NCBI GenBank assembly: GCA_021648285.1
Contig: JAKITC010000002.1
Span: 46,251 to 110,250 of the forward strand
Direction of reading: 5' to 3'
DNA length: 64,000 nucleotides
Source: Sulfurimonas sp.
Lineage (GTDB): Bacteria; Campylobacterota; Campylobacteria; Campylobacterales; Sulfurimonadaceae
Positions 9,454 through 17,544 of this stretch are shown here, in pieces. The translations under genes and the position numbers were made by a program. Numbering within the stretch: position 1 is the first letter of the stretch; each line of letters opens with the position of its first letter. The notes beneath the pieces are model-generated. The model was not told where the DNA came from, ran no database searches, and saw nothing but the letters and a program-made list of their open reading frames with translations.

Positions 9454-9867
9454 TTAAATATACATGAACTGAGAAAGTAAGATAATGATTACAACAAAAC
9501 TAAAAGGGAAGAAGTGGCTCTTAAATACCCAAGGATTTATTTTAAAAAGTTTTTGATTGATTCCTCTTACTCCTAGCCATGAAGCTAAAAATGCTTTGAT
9601 ACTTAGTAAAATTTGAAACTGTGACATCCCGCTCTCTTCAATTTTGCCAAAAATTTGTGAAATCAAGTATAGACCGCTTGCAACTGCAACCATTAAAGCA
9701 TAAGGAACAACTTTTCTCACATGTATCATTATCGCTTCCCTCGCTTTTTGGTACTCTTCATTGGTCAGAGATTGGTTCATCTTAGATAAAAATAGAATGT
9801 CAACAAATAAAAATCCTCCATAAATGAATACAGAAAATATGTGAATTGTGTGTATAAGTATGTAAAT
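9454..9867 (-). CDS. CopD-like four-helix membrane protein, non-ATG start
   Basis: The first ATG (9780) gives only 108 residues and loses a helix. The frame stays open upstream and encodes YILIHTIHIFSVFIYGGF and then LFVDILFLSK, a His-containing first membrane helix typical of CopD-like or cytochrome-b-like small membrane proteins. A strong AGGAG lies at 9876-9880, 5 bases before an ATC (9870-9868) and 8 bases before an ATT (9867-9865); no ATG, GTG or TTG is in frame near it. I therefore propose start at ATT 9867 (137 residues), or a mutated start codon. Helices: about 3-22, 45-64, 75-92 and 112-135. Function unknown. Divergent from gdhA. Confidence 0.65.
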   Translation of the reverse strand: MYILIHTIHIFSVFIYGGFLFVDILFLSKMNQSLTNEEYQKAREAIMIHVRKVVPYALMVAVASGLYLISQIFGKIEESGMSQFQILLSIKAFLASWLGVRGINQKLFKINPWVFKSHFFPFSFVVIIILLSQFMYI

Positions 9868-9992
9868 GATAATTTCTCCTTTGATTGATGAATTTTAACA
9901 TAATGTTTATGTAATGTATCTATTTTATATCAATTATAGTAGAATTACGAAAAATTAATGAAGTATGATTTGGATATAAACTAAGGGAATAA

Positions 9993-11348
9993 ATGACAAT
10001 AGCTGAAAAAGAGATTAAGAAATTCGAAACATCAAATTGTGATCAGGATAAAGTTTTTTATCAAGCAATGGAAGAGGTTATATACTCTATCGGGCCACTA
10101 TTGGAATCAGATGAAAAATATACAAGGTATGCTATTTTAGAGAGACTTGTTGTCCCAGATAGAATTATAAAGTTTAAAGTAGTTTGGTTGGATGATAATC
10201 AAAATATTATGGTAAATACCGGTTATAGAGTTCAGTTTAATAATGCACTCGGTCCATATAAGGGCGGGTTACGTTTTCATCCAACAGTAAATGAGGGTAT
10301 TTTGAAATTTTTAGGGTTTGAGCAAATTCTAAAAAATGCACTTACTGGTCTACCAATCGGCGGAGGCAAGGGTGGAAGTGATTTTAATCCAAAAGGAAAA
10401 AGTGATTTTGAGGTAATGAAGTTTTGTTCTGCATTTATGACAGAGCTTCATAAATATATTGGGCCGCGCATGGATATTCCAGCGGGAGATATCGGAGTTG
10501 GATCAAGAGAGATTGGTTACCTTTTTGGAGAGTATAAAAAAATAACTTCTACTTATGAAGGTGTTTTAACGGGTAAACCATATATGTTTGGTGGCTCTTT
10601 TATGCGACCGGAAGCGACTGGTTATGGTGTTGTCTATTTTACTGAGACAATGTTAGAGATAGAGAATCAAGAGAGTTTAGAAGGAAAAATTTGTACTGTA
10701 AGCGGAGCTGGAAATGTTGCGTTACATGTAATAGAAAAACTATTAGAAATAGGAGCTATTCCAGTTACATGTTCAGATTCTACAGGTACTATTTATGATG
10801 CACGCGGGGTTGATTTAGCACTTTTAAAAGAGTTAAAACTTGAAAAAAGATTATCTTTGGAAGGTTATAAGTTATCACATCCTGAAGCTGAATTTATGCC
10901 GGCATATGAGTATCTAGAAGATAGACATGCTGTATGGGATATACCATGTTATGCTGCATTTCCATGTGCGACACAAAATGAGCTAAGTGAAATGGATGCA
11001 CAGAACTTGATTTCAAATGGTTGTGTGAGTGTAAGCGAAGGTGCTAATATGCCATCGACACCAGATGCAATAGCTGCCTTTTTATCTCACAAAATATGTT
11101 TTGCCCCTGCAAAAGCAGCCAATGCCGGCGGTGTAGCTGTTAGTGAGTTTGAGATGAGTCAAAATGCATCAATGACTAAATGGAGTTTTGAAAAGGTTGA
11201 TGAAAAACTCAAAGAGACTATGCAGCAAATTTGTACAAGAGTTGCTTTGACTGCTAAAGATTACGGAGTTGAAGGAAATTATGTCGACGGCTCCAATATT
11301 GCAGGATTTAAAAGAGTTGCTGATGCAATGATAGCTGAAGGTATTTAA
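9993..11348 (+). CDS. gdhA: NADP-type glutamate dehydrogenase
   Basis: Hexameric-type glutamate dehydrogenase of 451 residues that aminates 2-oxoglutarate with ammonia in nitrogen assimilation. The substrate-binding and catalytic block GPYKGGLRFHP...LPIGGGKGGSDFNPKGKS (about 87-136) contains Lys126. The Rossmann nucleotide-binding region is around TVSGAGNVALHVIEK. SEGANMPSTPDA and AKAANAGGVAVSEFEM are also typical. AAGGGAATAA precedes the ATG. Followed after 2 bases by the MscS gene, so probably co-transcribed. NADP preference is assumed from similarity to the enterobacterial enzyme. Confidence 0.95.
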   Translation: MTIAEKEIKKFETSNCDQDKVFYQAMEEVIYSIGPLLESDEKYTRYAILERLVVPDRIIKFKVVWLDDNQNIMVNTGYRVQFNNALGPYKGGLRFHPTVNEGILKFLGFEQILKNALTGLPIGGGKGGSDFNPKGKSDFEVMKFCSAFMTELHKYIGPRMDIPAGDIGVGSREIGYLFGEYKKITSTYEGVLTGKPYMFGGSFMRPEATGYGVVYFTETMLEIENQESLEGKICTVSGAGNVALHVIEKLLEIGAIPVTCSDSTGTIYDARGVDLALLKELKLEKRLSLEGYKLSHPEAEFMPAYEYLEDRHAVWDIPCYAAFPCATQNELSEMDAQNLISNGCVSVSEGANMPSTPDAIAAFLSHKICFAPAKAANAGGVAVSEFEMSQNASMTKWSFEKVDEKLKETMQQICTRVALTAKDYGVEGNYVDGSNIAGFKRVADAMIAEGI

Positions 11349-11350
11349 AG

Positions 11351-12517
11351 ATGAATGTAGAGATTATTGATAACTTTTTAACTCCATATGGATTAAGCAT
11401 TTTAAAGATAGCTATAATATTTGCAATCTTTTTGGTTATATATTTTATTCGTAAAGTTTTATTTGATTTAATCCACAATAACATATCTAAAATACAATCA
11501 CTGAAAAAATATTCAAAAGATATTTTGAGCAGTATTAGAAAACTATTAGAAACTATGTTTATAGTAATAAATATAGAATTAACACTTTATGTATATTATG
11601 ACTTTAATAGCGTCGGTGATTATGGTATATATTTTAATATGCTTTACGCTTTTTTAATTACATTTATAATTTACACAAGTCTCAATGCTATAGCAAATAT
11701 AAAATTAAAAGAGATTAGTGCTGAAGATAAAAAAATAAAAAATGAAGTGATAAATGTTTCTATAAAACTTCTAAATTTCTTTATCTGGATTATTGGACTA
11801 TTAGTTATATTGCATATGGCTGGTGTTGAATTAACAGCTGTTATATCGGGACTGGGAATTGGTGGTTTAGCCGTAGCTCTTGCGTCAAAAGATTCTTTGG
11901 CAAACTTTTTTGGAACCTTGTCGATACTCTTTAGCGATGTGTTTTCTCAAGGTGATTGGATAGAAGTGGACGGTAACCAAGGTACAGTTGTTGAGATAGG
12001 CTTGAGAGTTACAAAACTTAGAACTTTCGATAATGCCATTATTGCTATACCAAATGCTGTTTTAGCAAATCAAGATGTGAAAAATTGGAACAAACGTTCA
12101 CTTGGACGACGTATAAAAATGCATGTTGGAGTTAAGTATGATTCAAAGCGTGAGGATATACAAAATGCTGTCACGGAGATATATAACATGTTGGATCAGC
12201 ACTCAGGTATAGCAACAAAAAATACAAAACATACATATTCCCAGAGCAACAAAAAAATTAGAGCTATAGTCTCCAAAGATGATGAAGAGGGAATTAAGAA
12301 GACTCTGCTTGTCTATCTTGATGAGTTTGGAGATTCTAGTATAAATATTCTGATTTACTGTTTTTCAAAATCTGTTAAATGGCAGGAATGGCTGGAAGTA
12401 AAACAGGATGTAATGTTTAATATTATGGAGATTTTAGAGAAAAATTATTTAGAGTTTGCATTTCCATCTATGTCACTTTATCATGAAAATGAGTTAGACT
12501 TACGTTCTAGTAAATAA
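11351..12517 (+). CDS. MscS-family mechanosensitive channel
   Basis: Inner-membrane channel that opens under membrane tension. 388 residues: N-terminal helices (about 15-34, 60-80, 92-112, 133-153), then the pore-lining helix AVISGLGIGGLAVALASKDSLANFFG (about 162-187) rich in Gly and Ala. The conserved beta domain follows (FSQGDWIEVDGNQGTVVEIGLRVTKLRT and IAIPNAVLANQDVKNW), then a cytoplasmic C-terminus. Larger than E. coli MscS (286 residues), closer to the mid-size members. Two bases after gdhA, which suggests one mRNA. Confidence 0.92.
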   Translation: MNVEIIDNFLTPYGLSILKIAIIFAIFLVIYFIRKVLFDLIHNNISKIQSLKKYSKDILSSIRKLLETMFIVINIELTLYVYYDFNSVGDYGIYFNMLYAFLITFIIYTSLNAIANIKLKEISAEDKKIKNEVINVSIKLLNFFIWIIGLLVILHMAGVELTAVISGLGIGGLAVALASKDSLANFFGTLSILFSDVFSQGDWIEVDGNQGTVVEIGLRVTKLRTFDNAIIAIPNAVLANQDVKNWNKRSLGRRIKMHVGVKYDSKREDIQNAVTEIYNMLDQHSGIATKNTKHTYSQSNKKIRAIVSKDDEEGIKKTLLVYLDEFGDSSINILIYCFSKSVKWQEWLEVKQDVMFNIMEILEKNYLEFAFPSMSLYHENELDLRSSK

Positions 12518-12587
12518 GTCTAACCATACATTTAGATTTTTTTTGATAAAATTATCACGTTAAAAATTAATATAAAGAATTTGAACC

Positions 12588-13205
12588 ATGCAAAATACAA
12601 AAGCAAGAGCAAATATTTATGCACTACTATCCCGCATTTTACTACAAGAATTAGATTCTGGTATGCTAAAAACAATTAAGAGTGATGAGAATATTTTAAA
12701 TTTTTTTCCAACATTTAAGGAGTGGGAACCTCTTAAAGAAGTGGATAATAAAAAACTTTTAGAAGAGTATCTAAATCCTGACTTTGTAAATTTATCAATT
12801 TTACATCTCATCCCTTATGAAACTTTTTACACAAGAGAAGACCAAAAAATTGAGACAGGCGGAGCGAATCCTGTTACTGACATGTACAGTGCTTATGATT
12901 TCATGGTTGATTATGAAATATCCCGTACTATCTCAGCCGATCACATCGGGGTAGAGTTAGAGTTTATGCATCATTTAGTTGAAGCTCAGCAAAAAGCACA
13001 AGAAGAGAATGACACAGATGCAGTGGCGGAACTTAAAGGTATACAAAAAGAGTTTTTAAATAAACACCTTTTACAATGGGCACCTATGTATTTGATAAAC
13101 ATGAAGTTTGAAGCTAGAACACCACTGTATTATGATGCAGCTGATATGGCTTTAGAGTTTATTTTGAGTGATAATGAATATTTATCTAAGGAATTAGTAG
13201 CTTAA
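12588..13205 (+). CDS. TorD/DmsD-family molybdoenzyme chaperone
   Basis: 205 residues, all-helical chaperone of the TorD/NarJ type, which binds the twin-arginine leader of a molybdenum enzyme and guards cofactor insertion before export. Signature region: LLPYETFYTRED-like LIPYETFYTREDQKIE, then YDFMVDYEISRTISADHIGVELEFMHHLVEAQQKAQEE with the conserved DHIGVELEFM. First of four genes with 1-14-base gaps: torD-like, a multi-cluster ferredoxin, an AroE-like protein and a hypothetical. The catalytic enzyme it serves (formate dehydrogenase or another) is not in the window. Confidence 0.88.
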   Translation: MQNTKARANIYALLSRILLQELDSGMLKTIKSDENILNFFPTFKEWEPLKEVDNKKLLEEYLNPDFVNLSILHLIPYETFYTREDQKIETGGANPVTDMYSAYDFMVDYEISRTISADHIGVELEFMHHLVEAQQKAQEENDTDAVAELKGIQKEFLNKHLLQWAPMYLINMKFEARTPLYYDAADMALEFILSDNEYLSKELVA

Positions 13206-13206
13206 A

Positions 13207-14313
13207 ATGATACAGCTTAGTGCAAGTCGTTGTGTTCGTTCACTCTCAAAAGATAGCGAATGTAACAGATGTGAAATTATCTGTCCTACTGAAGCTATTG
13301 TAGTAGCAGATAATCCGCTTCCTTCAATAAATTTTTCTGCTTGTATTGGATGTGGCGCATGCGATGCTATATGTCCAAGTGAAGCGTTATCTCTGGATGA
13401 CTTCTCTCCAACAGATTTCTTTTTCTCTTATATTGAAGATAGTGAAAATTTGATTTCATGCAGAAAAAATGTTCCTTGTATTGCGGCTCTTAATATTGAA
13501 AATATTATCTCAATGGCAGTTCTTAAAAAAGAGATGGTCTTCGATATGGGGCATTGTGATGGCTGTGACATAGCACACAAATGTAGACCTCAAATAGAAA
13601 AAAACTATGAAGAAGCAATCTACATGTTAGAAGCTATGGAGAGTGACGCCGTTATCAGACTTGAAGATGTTAAGTATGAAGCAGTTCCATCGGAAGAAGA
13701 AGCTACCGCTAACAGAAGAGATTTTTTTAGTAGTATGAATCTACAAACTGTAGCTAAAACTAAACATGAGTTTGAAAAAGAGATACAAAAAGCTACAGAT
13801 GAATTAGTTGAACATACTTTGCAAAAGAGTGATATTGCACTTCTAAAGCAAAAGCGTATAACAGATAGACGAAAACTATTCTTCACTGCTATAAAAAGAG
13901 TTGAGAAGCCATCACAGTTTCATATAGTTGAAGCGAATGAGATAACATTTACATCTCAAAAGCTACTTGACAGTGAAACATGTACTGCTTGTCAGATGTG
14001 TTACAGGGTTTGTCCAAGCGGTGCACTTACATCAGATGTAAAAAACTCTAAGATAGATTTTGATCCTTTTCTTTGCATTAAGTGTCATATCTGCCATGAT
14101 GTGTGTGAGCCGGATGCAATAACGCTTTCACCATCATATGCAGTTAAAGAATTTTTTGAACCGGCTGTACAAAATTTGATAAATTATAGTGTAAAAAGAT
14201 GTAATGAGTGTAATGTGATCTTCAGTACAAACACCACTGATACACTCTGCTACAGATGTAAAGCAGAAGATGAAGAAGCAAGAGAACTGTGGGGTATAAC
14301 CAGTGACATGTAA
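13207..14313 (+). CDS. Multi-cluster 4Fe-4S ferredoxin-like protein
   Basis: 368-residue cytoplasmic iron-sulfur protein. N-terminal cysteine sets: SECNRCEIICPTEA (C19, C22, C26) and ACIGCGACDAICPSEA (C46, C49, C52, C56). A middle set is MGHCDGCDIAHKC. Two more ferredoxin sets are CTACQMCYRVCP and CIKCHICHDVCEPDA, and a C-terminal pair CNECN...LCYRC looks like a zinc knuckle. A charged helical linker (about 150-225) separates the halves. Sits one base after the torD-like gene. Probably transfers electrons or helps mature a molybdoenzyme; the partner is not visible. Confidence 0.85.
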   Translation: MIQLSASRCVRSLSKDSECNRCEIICPTEAIVVADNPLPSINFSACIGCGACDAICPSEALSLDDFSPTDFFFSYIEDSENLISCRKNVPCIAALNIENIISMAVLKKEMVFDMGHCDGCDIAHKCRPQIEKNYEEAIYMLEAMESDAVIRLEDVKYEAVPSEEEATANRRDFFSSMNLQTVAKTKHEFEKEIQKATDELVEHTLQKSDIALLKQKRITDRRKLFFTAIKRVEKPSQFHIVEANEITFTSQKLLDSETCTACQMCYRVCPSGALTSDVKNSKIDFDPFLCIKCHICHDVCEPDAITLSPSYAVKEFFEPAVQNLINYSVKRCNECNVIFSTNTTDTLCYRCKAEDEEARELWGITSDM

Positions 14314-14325
14314 AGGTATATTGAT

Positions 14326-15126
14326 ATGATGAACAACGGTAATGAGATATCTCACCAAACAAAACTTTATGGTTTTATTGGAGAAGAGGCAGGGCAGAGT
14401 GGTCTGTCTGCTACAATGAATAAAATATTTAAAGCTAATAATAAAGATGCGATGATGATTCCTATGAATATTCGAGAAGATGATTTTTACTTTACAGTAG
14501 CGAATATGAAAAAGTCACATGTCAATGGTGCGATTATTTCTAATGAATATGTCTCTAATGTAGTTGAGATACTAGATGAGTCTACAGAAGCAGTTAAACG
14601 TTCAGGAATGTGTGATATCTTAGTTCGTGATAGTGAAAAGCTTATTGGTGACGTGTTATTTGCAGATGTCTTAATAGATTTTTTAAAAGAAAATGGTGTT
14701 ATGAAAATAGCACTGATTGGCATAAACCACTATGCCAAAGCTTTTGTGTCAAAATGCCCTTCATCTTTACATGTAAGTTATTTTAATGATGATTTAGAAG
14801 CTTTAATGAACTTTACGAATGAAATGAATATAGATAATGCAGATATAAACAGAATAGCGGATGGTATGGAGTGTGACTTGTCTAATTATGACGTTGTAAT
14901 TAATTTTTCAGATTTACAGACCCTATATATGGTAGATCAATTTAGTGTTATAAATGTGGATATGAAACAAAAAAAACAGTTATCTGCACTAAAAAAAAGA
15001 GCTAAAGAACTTGGTGCCAATTATATTGGGTTTGATGACATGTTAGATGAGTTAAGCAGTGGTATTTTTGATTTTTATAAGAGTAAAAATCATTTAGACT
15101 ATGACAAATCAGATATGAGATTTTAA
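14326..15126 (+). CDS. Shikimate-dehydrogenase-like protein without catalytic Lys
   Basis: 266 residues. The N-terminus KLYGFIGEEAGQSGLSATMNKIF resembles the AroE substrate-binding domain (YGLIGxPIxHSxSPxxHN). Where AroE has NVTxPxK, this protein has GAIISNEYV, so the catalytic lysine appears to be missing. A Rossmann-like segment VMKIALIGINHYAKAFVSKC follows at about 125-145, but without a clear GxGxxG. It is therefore probably not a working shikimate dehydrogenase. It is the third gene of the TorD/ferredoxin cluster and may have a role in that pathway; function unknown. RBS AAAGG before ATG 14326. Confidence 0.6.
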   Translation: MMNNGNEISHQTKLYGFIGEEAGQSGLSATMNKIFKANNKDAMMIPMNIREDDFYFTVANMKKSHVNGAIISNEYVSNVVEILDESTEAVKRSGMCDILVRDSEKLIGDVLFADVLIDFLKENGVMKIALIGINHYAKAFVSKCPSSLHVSYFNDDLEALMNFTNEMNIDNADINRIADGMECDLSNYDVVINFSDLQTLYMVDQFSVINVDMKQKKQLSALKKRAKELGANYIGFDDMLDELSSGIFDFYKSKNHLDYDKSDMRF

Positions 15127-15140
15127 GATAAAGGAAAATA

Positions 15141-15650
15141 ATGAGCCAGAATGATTTCAGTGATTTAAGAGCAGAGTTTGATAAGTTAGTAAAAGATAGT
15201 TGTGGAACAGATTCATCGCAACAGATGAATGAAGATAACAGAGACGTAGGTGATAAAGAAGATGAAGAGCCAGTACCACAGTTTGTTGATGCACTGACTT
15301 CTAAACTTCTAGCACCCCAGCAGAGTGGTGTATATCTTTCTCGTTTAGATATAAAGAGAATCGCAGAGGCTATTGACGAGTCTATTCCTATTAAAGAGAG
15401 AGTTAAAATGGTTAGAGCTCTTTTTAGACATACAACAAAGCAACAATACCTAAAAGATGCTTTTGTAGAGATAGACAAACATATAAATGGTCGTATTTTA
15501 ATCTATACAGAACTGGCTGAAACTTTCCCTGCATCCAAATCTATCTTTGAAAGTAACATTGTAAAAGCTAAAAAGACTATGAGGATGTTTAATCAGATTA
15601 TAGAAGACTTCGAAGAGATAGAACCTACTGACGACCCAATGTTTGTTTAA
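15141..15650 (+). CDS. Conserved hypothetical, last gene of TorD cluster
   Basis: 169 residues, soluble. Acidic disordered N-terminal third (NEDNRDVGDKEDEEPVPQF), then a helical domain containing SRLDIKRIAEAIDESIPIKERVKMVRALFRHTTKQQ. No cofactor motif or membrane segment. Starts 14 bases after the AroE-like gene with AAAGGAAA before the ATG. I recognise it only as a partner commonly placed with TorD and ferredoxin genes in Campylobacterota, and even that is from memory. Function unknown. Confidence 0.65.
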   Translation: MSQNDFSDLRAEFDKLVKDSCGTDSSQQMNEDNRDVGDKEDEEPVPQFVDALTSKLLAPQQSGVYLSRLDIKRIAEAIDESIPIKERVKMVRALFRHTTKQQYLKDAFVEIDKHINGRILIYTELAETFPASKSIFESNIVKAKKTMRMFNQIIEDFEEIEPTDDPMFV

Positions 15651-15669
15651 TTTTATTTGCGTTAGCAGG

Positions 15670-15772
15670 TAAAATTAAAATAGCAATGCATTTGCTGTGT
15701 TGCTTCAGTCGTCAGATACTACAGTATCCTTTCTTCTTCAGCCCTTGCAACTACATCACTCTTTTAATTTTG
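15670..15772. repeat. MITE-like repeat, copy 1
   Basis: About 103 bp bounded by AAAATTAAAA and TTTTAATTTT as inverted ends. Inside are a GCAATGCA / TGTGTTGC stem and a second hairpin GATACT-ac-AGTATC (15715-15728), then the block CTACATCACTCTTT. It shares its order and most bases with 22534-22641. Lies between convergent genes and encodes no protein. Confidence 0.75.
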
Positions 15773-15826
15773 TTGAGAATTTTTATAATTATATGTATTT
15801 TTTGTGAAAGAGTAGAGGCTATAATA

Positions 15827-16333
15827 TTATAAAAGAGCCTCTAGTTGCAACCACCCCTGCCATATAACAGCAGATAAGATTCCTGCTACAAAACCCGCAA
15901 CGATGTCATCACCCATAACACCAACCCCGCCTTTTGCTTCACGGTCAAGTCTACCAATAATAGATGGCTTAGCAATATCGAAGTATCTAAAAAGAACGAA
16001 TGATAGTAAACTCTGCACAAGAAATCCATTTTGTAAATCACTGACTTCTCCTAAACTGACACTAATTGCCGGTGCAACACTAAGTGCAAACCACATACCG
16101 GCAAGTTCATCAATAACTATGCGTTTATCATCATGTGTACCGCTCTTTTCTTCATATTTATTTATCTCTCTGATAGCAATAATGCTTATTAATAGAGTAG
16201 CTAAGAAAAGAGTTTGAGCATCGAAATATATGAGTATTAACATTCCAAGAGGCAGTGAGACAAGTGTTCCTACCGTTCCAGGCGCTTTTGGAGCAAGTCC
16301 ACTGTATCCTAATGTTATAAAAAACCAATTCAT
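15827..16333 (-). CDS. pgpA: Phosphatidylglycerophosphatase A
   Basis: Dephosphorylates phosphatidylglycerol phosphate in phospholipid synthesis at the inner membrane. 168 residues: the conserved start FITLGYSGLAPKAPGTVGTLVSLPLG, the acidic motif VIDELAGMW (about 76-84), FRYFDIAKPSIIGRLDREAKGGVGVMGDDIVAGFVAG with the metal-binding Asp pair, and several hydrophobic helices. Length and motif order are normal. Last gene of the minus-strand run ispDF, regulator, sat, pgpA; 20 bases separate it from sat. Confidence 0.93.
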   Translation of the reverse strand: MNWFFITLGYSGLAPKAPGTVGTLVSLPLGMLILIYFDAQTLFLATLLISIIAIREINKYEEKSGTHDDKRIVIDELAGMWFALSVAPAISVSLGEVSDLQNGFLVQSLLSFVLFRYFDIAKPSIIGRLDREAKGGVGVMGDDIVAGFVAGILSAVIWQGWLQLEALL

Positions 16334-16353
16334 TTATATTTATCCTGTTGTGT

Positions 16354-17544
16354 TTATGTTAAAGATGTAGTTTGGTAGAGTTTCATCAAGTCCAGATAAA
16401 AATCTTTTTCAGTGTGCTCTTTCAAGAGTCCCTCTACTGGGAGTATATCATAGTAAAGTTTTTCTAAATTCTTAAATCTATTAGGAAAAAGTTTTGAAAG
16501 TATGACAGCAGAAATCTCTTTTCTTATAAGTATTGTTGGAGGTAACATACCTAACTCCAAAAGCTCTAAAATAGAATCTGCATGATATGATATTTGGTGA
16601 TGTTGTCCATGAGGGCAAGTTTGCTTACTAACAAGGGTTGTACATTTATCACAGTAAACATATTCACTGGCAACAGCAATTTCTATATCAATCCCAATAA
16701 TTCTATCAACAATAGATTTATTTGTATTTGAATCATAAAACATACCAAGGCCAGCATGGTTTTGTCCAATTGTAAGTCTGTCACAACCATAATTTTTTGC
16801 AACAATAGCATCGATAATTATTTCGTTATAGCCAGCAAAAATATAACTGTTTTCAAGCGGTACAACAACTACATGACTCTTTGTTAAAAAGTTATTTATG
16901 AAAAACTCGAGTGCTTCTTTTCTTATTTCATAATCCAAATTTGACTCAGTGTATGGTTTTAACAGAAATATTACTAATAAATCGGTGTTTTCAAGAGCTT
17001 GACGAATTAATCTCTCATGGGCACGGTGTAGAGGATTTGCTGCCATTACAAGTGCTGTTGTATGTTTGGCATCTATCAGTTCTTTGGCATATGCAATTTT
17101 TTGTTTATTTGTATTGCTTGACTTATTTAAAAGTTCATACTCCCCGCTAACAGCAAAAGAGCCGAGTCTATTCATTGTTATCATCACTCCTGGATGACTT
17201 AAATCATCTGTTCCATAGAGTTGTTTGATTCTCTCATTTTGATCAATCTGGAAAACCTCTTCAACAATCAAATTTGCAAATGGTACACCATCAAAAAGAA
17301 TAGTTATCTCTTCACCTTTTTGAAGTGAGTTTAGAACTTCCTCATTCATCTTTCCTGAAGGGGCAAGTATAAAAGGGAAGGGAAAAGATTTATTATTTGT
17401 AAGACCTGTTTTTAAAACATTTTCACTCTCTTTTGAGTTCATTAAAGAATAAACAGGTGCTAGTAAACCATCTTTTAGCAATTCTAGTGCGGAAGCCGCC
17501 TCTTGATCTAATAACAGTGTTTTATTTTTTCTTGACGATGTCAT
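16354..17544 (-). CDS. sat: ATP sulfurylase (sulfate adenylyltransferase) homologue
   Basis: 396 residues matching dissimilatory-type Sat. This enzyme interconverts sulfate plus ATP with APS, in either assimilation or sulfur oxidation. The HxxH nucleotide motif is NPLHRAHE (H173, H176), preceded by MAA rather than the usual QTR/QNR. The second motif is IGQNHAGLG (about 268), where GRDHAG is typical. A zinc-site region YCDKCTTLVSKQTCPHG has four cysteines (about 297-311). Divergence at both ATP motifs leaves some doubt about catalytic identity. The start overlaps the end of the regulator gene by 23 bases, implying translational coupling. Confidence 0.8.
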   Translation of the reverse strand: MTSSRKNKTLLLDQEAASALELLKDGLLAPVYSLMNSKESENVLKTGLTNNKSFPFPFILAPSGKMNEEVLNSLQKGEEITILFDGVPFANLIVEEVFQIDQNERIKQLYGTDDLSHPGVMITMNRLGSFAVSGEYELLNKSSNTNKQKIAYAKELIDAKHTTALVMAANPLHRAHERLIRQALENTDLLVIFLLKPYTESNLDYEIRKEALEFFINNFLTKSHVVVVPLENSYIFAGYNEIIIDAIVAKNYGCDRLTIGQNHAGLGMFYDSNTNKSIVDRIIGIDIEIAVASEYVYCDKCTTLVSKQTCPHGQHHQISYHADSILELLELGMLPPTILIRKEISAVILSKLFPNRFKNLEKLYYDILPVEGLLKEHTEKDFYLDLMKLYQTTSLT

